64,000 bases of DNA from an uncultured Acinetobacter sp. (lineage in GTDB: Bacteria > Pseudomonadota > Gammaproteobacteria > Pseudomonadales > Moraxellaceae). The first letter of the stretch is position 1, and each line of letters opens with the position of its first letter. A model generated the notes under the pieces. It had not been told where the DNA came from. It did no database searches and was given only the letters and a program-made list of their open reading frames with translations. Below, piece by piece: positions 59,953 to 64,000 of the stretch. A program made the translations under genes and the position numbers. Location: contig NZ_CANLSL010000008.1 in the NCBI RefSeq assembly GCF_947493735.1, positions 1 through 64,000 of the forward strand, written 5' to 3'.

Positions 59953-61071
59953 ATGATCGTCAATCCAATTCAACGTCGTCCAACACGTAAAATCCGTGTT
60001 GGTTCGGTCTATGTCGGTGGTGATGCGCCAATCTCTGTGCAGACTATGACCAATACCGAAACTTGCGATGTCGATGCGACGGTTGCACAGATTCAACGCT
60101 GTGCAGATGCAGGTGCTGATATTGTTCGAGTATCTGTGCCGACTATGCAAGCTGCTGAGGCTTTCGGGAAAATCCGCAAGCAAGTCGAAGTGCCATTGGT
60201 CGCAGATATTCATTTTGATTATAAGATCGCTTTAGCCGTTGCCGATCATGGTGCGGATTGTTTACGTATTAACCCTGGCAATATTGGCTCTGAAGATAAA
60301 ATCCGAGAAGTGGTTGCTGCGGCACGTCATCATGATATTTCCATGCGCATAGGCGTCAATGCAGGTTCATTAGAAAAAGATTTGCAAAAGAAATATGGTG
60401 AGCCGACAGGTGAGGCACTGCTTGAATCTGCTATGCGCCATATTGATATTTTAGACCGTTTAGATTTTCATGAGTTCAAAGTCAGCGTCAAAGCATCGAA
60501 TGTGTTTCTGACCATGGATGCCTATCGGTTATTGTCCAAACAGATTGATAATCCACTGCATCTCGGTGTCACTGAGGCAGGGATATATCGCACAGGTACG
60601 GTCAAATCAGCGATTGCACTCGGTGGGCTACTGCTCGAAGGCATTGGCGATACCATGCGTATTTCACTCGCTGCTGAGCCAGAAGATGAAGTGAAAATTG
60701 GTTTTGATATTTTAAAATCATTAAGTTTACGTTCGAACGGCATTAATTTTATTGCTTGTCCAAGCTGCTCACGCCAAGAGTTTGACGTGATCAGAGTCAT
60801 GCAAAAGCTTGAAGAACGTCTGGAAGATGTCCGTGTGCCAATGGATGTATCGGTGATTGGTTGTAAGGTCAATGGACCGGGTGAAGCTAAAGAAGCGGAT
60901 ATCGGTGTGGTCGGTGCAAGTCCAAGATCATTGGTCTATCAAAATGGTGAAAAGAGTCATTTGATCGACACCGATCAATTAGTGGATGAAATTGAAAGCA
61001 TGGTGCGTCATCGGATTCAACTCTCGGAAGAAGCGAAAGCGAAAGAGATTATCCGCACCAGTTCTAAGTAA
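59953..61071 (+). CDS. ispG: 4-hydroxy-3-methylbut-2-enyl diphosphate synthase (flavodoxin)
   Basis: A 372-residue [4Fe-4S] enzyme of the MEP isoprenoid pathway, making HMBPP from MEcPP. Landmarks are [39 protein letters not shown] and the cluster ligands in [10 protein letters not shown] and [16 protein letters not shown]. The start has aaggtaag upstream. It is followed by hisS. Confidence 0.98.
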   Translation: MIVNPIQRRPTRKIRVGSVYVGGDAPISVQTMTNTETCDVDATVAQIQRCADAGADIVRVSVPTMQAAEAFGKIRKQVEVPLVADIHFDYKIALAVADHGADCLRINPGNIGSEDKIREVVAAARHHDISMRIGVNAGSLEKDLQKKYGEPTGEALLESAMRHIDILDRLDFHEFKVSVKASNVFLTMDAYRLLSKQIDNPLHLGVTEAGIYRTGTVKSAIALGGLLLEGIGDTMRISLAAEPEDEVKIGFDILKSLSLRSNGINFIACPSCSRQEFDVIRVMQKLEERLEDVRVPMDVSVIGCKVNGPGEAKEADIGVVGASPRSLVYQNGEKSHLIDTDQLVDEIESMVRHRIQLSEEAKAKEIIRTSSK

Positions 61072-61145
61072 TTTAGATCTTTAATGAAATAGTTCATGAA
61101 GGTCGTGTATTGAAATAGCGTATTTAAAAGTGTGTTAAACAGATC

Positions 61146-62435
61146 ATGAGTTCAATTGTTGCAATTAAAGGGTTTAACGATTTTCTACCCAACCAAACGC
61201 CTGCTTGGCGCAAGCTAGAAGCACATTTATCGGCTTTGATGGATGCGTATGGCTATCAGCAAATCCGTTTACCGATCGTTGAACAGACCAATTTATTCAA
61301 GCGTTCGATCGGAGATGCGACCGATATTGTTGAAAAGGAAATGTACACCTTTTTAGACAAGGGTAATCCACCAGAATCATTGACTTTGCGTCCAGAAGGT
61401 ACAGCAGGGTGTGTGCGAGCGATGCTTGAACACAATTTACTGCGTGGTGCGACGCCTCGTGTATGGTATGTCGGACCGATGTTCCGCTATGAAAAACCAC
61501 AAAAAGGACGCTATCGTCAGTTCCATCAGTTTGGTGTAGAAACCTTTGGTGTTGCTACACCTGATATGGATGCCGAAGTGATCTTGATGACAGCACGCCT
61601 TTGGCAACGTATGGGTGTGGCGGACAAAGTACAGCTTGAACTGAATACTTTGGGCGAGGTCGATGAGCGCACTGAATATCGCAATGCTTTAGTTGCGTAT
61701 TTAGAGCAACACAAAGAAGCGCTAGACGAAGATTCACAGCGTCGTTTAAGCACTAATCCACTACGTATTTTGGATTCAAAAATTGAATCGACACAAAAGA
61801 TTATTGCCGATGCACCAAAGTTACATGACTTCTTAACAGAAGACAGTCTGAATCATTTTGAACAGCTTAAACAATATTTAACTGATGCAGGGATTCAATT
61901 TTTTATCAATCAAAAACTCGTTCGTGGCTTGGATTATTACAACAAAACTGTCTTTGAATGGACAACCACACGTCTTGGCTCACAAGGTACAGTCTGTGCA
62001 GGTGGTCGTTACGATGGTTTGGTTGGACAGCTAAAAGGCAAGGCGGATCAATCAGTGCCTGCGGTTGGTTTTGCGATGGGTATGGAGCGTTTGCTACTCT
62101 TGCTCGAACAGCAACTTACTGAAACTTCGACGGACTGTGAAGTGTTTTTATTGGCAGAGCCTGCCTATCAAGGTAAAGCATTGGTACTTGCTGAGCAGTT
62201 GCGTGATCAGTTTGAACAGGTACAATCATCCATTCGCTTAAAAACAGGCTCGCAAGGCAGTATGAAAAGCCAAATGAAAAAAGCCGATCAATCAGGTGCA
62301 AAATTCGCCTTGATTTTGGGTGAGCGAGAATGGCAAGATCAACTGGTTTTGGTGAAAAACTTACAGACTGCTGATCAGCAACAGATTGCAATCGCTGAGC
62401 TTGCATCATTTTTAACCGCCACTTTTGGTAATTAA
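61146..62435 (+). CDS. hisS: Histidine-tRNA ligase
   Basis: A 429-residue class II synthetase charging tRNA-His. Motif 1 ([16 protein letters not shown]), motif 2 ([21 protein letters not shown]), the histidine-binding [15 protein letters not shown] and motif 3 ([15 protein letters not shown]) are visible, with a C-terminal anticodon-binding domain. Normal length and order. Confidence 0.98.
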   Translation: MSSIVAIKGFNDFLPNQTPAWRKLEAHLSALMDAYGYQQIRLPIVEQTNLFKRSIGDATDIVEKEMYTFLDKGNPPESLTLRPEGTAGCVRAMLEHNLLRGATPRVWYVGPMFRYEKPQKGRYRQFHQFGVETFGVATPDMDAEVILMTARLWQRMGVADKVQLELNTLGEVDERTEYRNALVAYLEQHKEALDEDSQRRLSTNPLRILDSKIESTQKIIADAPKLHDFLTEDSLNHFEQLKQYLTDAGIQFFINQKLVRGLDYYNKTVFEWTTTRLGSQGTVCAGGRYDGLVGQLKGKADQSVPAVGFAMGMERLLLLLEQQLTETSTDCEVFLLAEPAYQGKALVLAEQLRDQFEQVQSSIRLKTGSQGSMKSQMKKADQSGAKFALILGEREWQDQLVLVKNLQTADQQQIAIAELASFLTATFGN

Positions 62436-62493
62436 TATTTTTTTTCGCTAGATTTTTGTTAGCGTAGCGCCCAAATGGGCAAAGGATAGATTC

Positions 62494-63267
62494 ATGGTAG
62501 CAATGACTGACGAAGAACAGAAAGAACAGCTCAAGTCGTTTATGAAGCGTTACGGCTCGCCAGTTATTATAGGTGTGCTTTTGGCGCTGTGTGCATTTTT
62601 TGCATGGCAGTGGTGGAATAAGAAACAAGCGATCGAGGCGAGTAATCGTACTGCGCAGTTCCAAGAAATTCTGAATCAGCAAGAGAATGCCAGTAGTGAT
62701 GATGCAGCCTACAAAAAGCTTCAAGCTGATGCCAATGCGTTAATTCAAGAAAACCCTGATAGTGCGCAAGCGGTACAGGCGCAACTGGTACTTGCAAAAT
62801 TGGCGTATGAAAAAAAAGGCTATGCTCATGCTACCAAAATTCTGACGGCTGCACAGACTAGCAAAGTTGATGACGAAGGGCTGAAAGCGATTGTGAATGT
62901 ACGTTTGGCTTATACGCAAATCGACCAGAATCAGCTTGATCAAGCGTTAAAAACTTTAGATCAAGTTAAACTTGAGAGCTTTATCCCAACAGTAGAAGAA
63001 GCACGCGGTGATATTTTTGTGGCTCAGAAAAAAATCGCTGATGCACAAAAGTCTTACAAAAAGGCGTGGGATGTGTTGGTAGAACGCAAGCAAGTCCGTG
63101 AATTATTACAAATTAAATTGGCAAATGTCGGCGTAATGGTGGAAGATCCTGAAATTGAAAGCCCAATTCAGACACCTGCCCAAGGCGCTACACCTACTGT
63201 GAGCACTGCCGAAGCAGAAAGTGCTGAACAAAGTACCCCGACTGAAAACACTGCGAGTGAGTCTTAA
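62494..63267 (+). CDS. yfgM: YfgM-family tetratricopeptide membrane protein
   Basis: A 257-residue protein with a cytoplasmic N-terminus (TDEEQKEQLKSFMKRYG), one transmembrane helix (VIIGVLLALCAFFAWQWW, about 25-42) and a periplasmic TPR domain. YfgM is an ancillary SecYEG-associated protein linking translocation to periplasmic chaperones. The C-terminal ~40 residues are Thr/Ala/Glu-rich and low complexity. It lies between hisS and bamB, the conserved order, with 3 bases to bamB. Confidence 0.9.
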   Translation: MVAMTDEEQKEQLKSFMKRYGSPVIIGVLLALCAFFAWQWWNKKQAIEASNRTAQFQEILNQQENASSDDAAYKKLQADANALIQENPDSAQAVQAQLVLAKLAYEKKGYAHATKILTAAQTSKVDDEGLKAIVNVRLAYTQIDQNQLDQALKTLDQVKLESFIPTVEEARGDIFVAQKKIADAQKSYKKAWDVLVERKQVRELLQIKLANVGVMVEDPEIESPIQTPAQGATPTVSTAEAESAEQSTPTENTASES

Positions 63268-63270
63268 GAC

Positions 63271-64000
63271 ATGAAAAATATGATCAAACTTCCTTTTGCT
63301 GCGACCGTCTTGTCTTTGGCATTGATTGGCTGTGCCAGTAAAGGTGGGATCAAGGTCGAAGAGGCGAAGCCAAATCCATTACCAAAGATTCAAGCGACTC
63401 AAGCTTTAAATCTAGTATTTTCGAATACCGTATCGTCGAGTCCGAAACACGACTCGCTACACTTACAGCTTGATCGTGCCAATAATGTGTTTTATAGCGC
63501 AGACCCAGATGGTGAAGTTGCAGCATATGATGGCAAAAAACAGCTATGGGAAGTACGCCCAACTAAAGATCTCACCGCAGGTGTATCTGTAGGTGGCAAT
63601 GTGGCGGTGGTTGGTAGTCGTCAAGGGAAACTAATTGCCTTGAATGCACAAACTGGCGAAACGCTTTGGACACAACAACTTTCAGGTTCGATTTTGAGTC
63701 CGTCGTTGATTGAGCAAAACCGTGTCGTGACGATTACCAATGATGGTACAGTCTATACCCATGATGCAGAATCAGGGCAGATGGTGTGGACATTTGACTT
63801 GCCAAATACACCGCTGAGTGTACGTGGTTATGCGATGCCAACTTTACTCGATAGTCGTACCGTAGGTATTGCAACAGCGAATGCGTATGTCTATGCGCTT
63901 GACTTGATCACAGGTGTGCCTCGTTGGCAACGTCGTGTGGCGGTGAGCGAAGGACGTGGAGATATTGCACGTTTAGTCGATATTGATAGTCGTCCTGTCG
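63271..64000 (+). CDS. bamB: Outer membrane protein assembly factor BamB (partial, runs off the window)
   Basis: This frame is absent from the ORF track because no stop occurs before 64000. ATG 63271 starts a lipoprotein signal (ATVLSLALIGCASKGG). It is followed by beta-propeller blades with PQQ-like repeats (ADPDGEVAAYDGKKQLWEV; GKLIALNAQTGETLWTQQL; GTVYTHDAESGQMVWTFDL; AYVYALDLITGVPRWQRRV). About 243 codons are present of a usual ~380. BamB is a scaffold in the BAM complex that inserts outer-membrane proteins. Confidence 0.95.
   Translation, partial: MKNMIKLPFAATVLSLALIGCASKGGIKVEEAKPNPLPKIQATQALNLVFSNTVSSSPKHDSLHLQLDRANNVFYSADPDGEVAAYDGKKQLWEVRPTKDLTAGVSVGGNVAVVGSRQGKLIALNAQTGETLWTQQLSGSILSPSLIEQNRVVTITNDGTVYTHDAESGQMVWTFDLPNTPLSVRGYAMPTLLDSRTVGIATANAYVYALDLITGVPRWQRRVAVSEGRGDIARLVDIDSRPV

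Noticed and set aside
62445-62470. Hairpin cgctag...ttagcg after hisS
   Set aside because: The stem is short and no T tract follows it in the direction of transcription, so it is not a terminator for hisS.
62116-62724. 202-residue minus-strand ORF over hisS and yfgM
   Set aside because: It overlaps two well-supported genes on the other strand and shows no family features; it is a shadow frame.

Overview
The window looks like a chromosome segment of an Acinetobacter-type gammaproteobacterium (Moraxellaceae). The reasons are the single-chain PurL of about 1277 residues, the moderate-to-low GC content, the order galU-ugd-pgi-galE that is typical of the sugar-precursor end of Acinetobacter capsule loci, and the housekeeping strings lepA-lepB-DUF4845-rnc-era-recO-pdxJ and ndk-rlmN-pilF-rodZ-ispG-hisS-yfgM-bamB. 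This assignment is inference; no database search was possible.

Region 1 (1-14.7 kb) is mostly housekeeping. It holds a small DUF559 endonuclease-like gene beside CCCTCCC-type palindromes, a Tat-exported PhoX phosphatase downstream of tatABC on the same strand, ruvAB, a dGTPase-like gene, an IclR regulator, purL with a possible 36-residue membrane ORF behind it, and nadB. A near-perfect PhoB box lies upstream of tatA, so the Tat translocase and its PhoX substrate may be induced together by phosphate limitation.

Region 2 (15.0-41.4 kb) is a capsule locus of the ABC-transporter (group 2 / Kps) type. kpsM-kpsT-kpsE-kpsD lead the locus, and kpsC-kpsS (Kdo-linker transferases) close it. Between them lie a convergent operon (manB, a GT2 glycosyltransferase, an intact ugd), an IS3-family remnant, an AT-rich block of transferase genes (a sulfotransferase-like coiled-coil protein, two related glycosyltransferase-like genes and a GT4), an IS30-family element that interrupts a gene, then manC, galU, a second ugd-like gene without the catalytic cysteine, pgi and galE. 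GDP-mannose (manB/manC) and UDP-glucuronate (ugd) are the predicted precursors. No wza/wzc/wzx/wzy genes are present in the window.

Region 3 (41.4-64 kb) returns to conserved genes: a thioesterase, the lepA to recO/pdxJ string, miaE, yegP, acnA, a GT4 glycosyltransferase and a PAP2 phosphatase behind a second PhoB box (possible phosphate-starvation lipid remodelling), iscX, a strongly structured intergenic RNA candidate, ndk, rlmN, pilF, rodZ, ispG, hisS, yfgM and the start of bamB, which runs off the window.

The most interesting points are the two PhoB boxes with functionally matching targets, the Kps-type capsule combined with an Acinetobacter-style galU module, the Cys-to-Asn Ugd pseudoenzyme, the folded RNA candidate upstream of ndk, and the unfamiliar transferase block.
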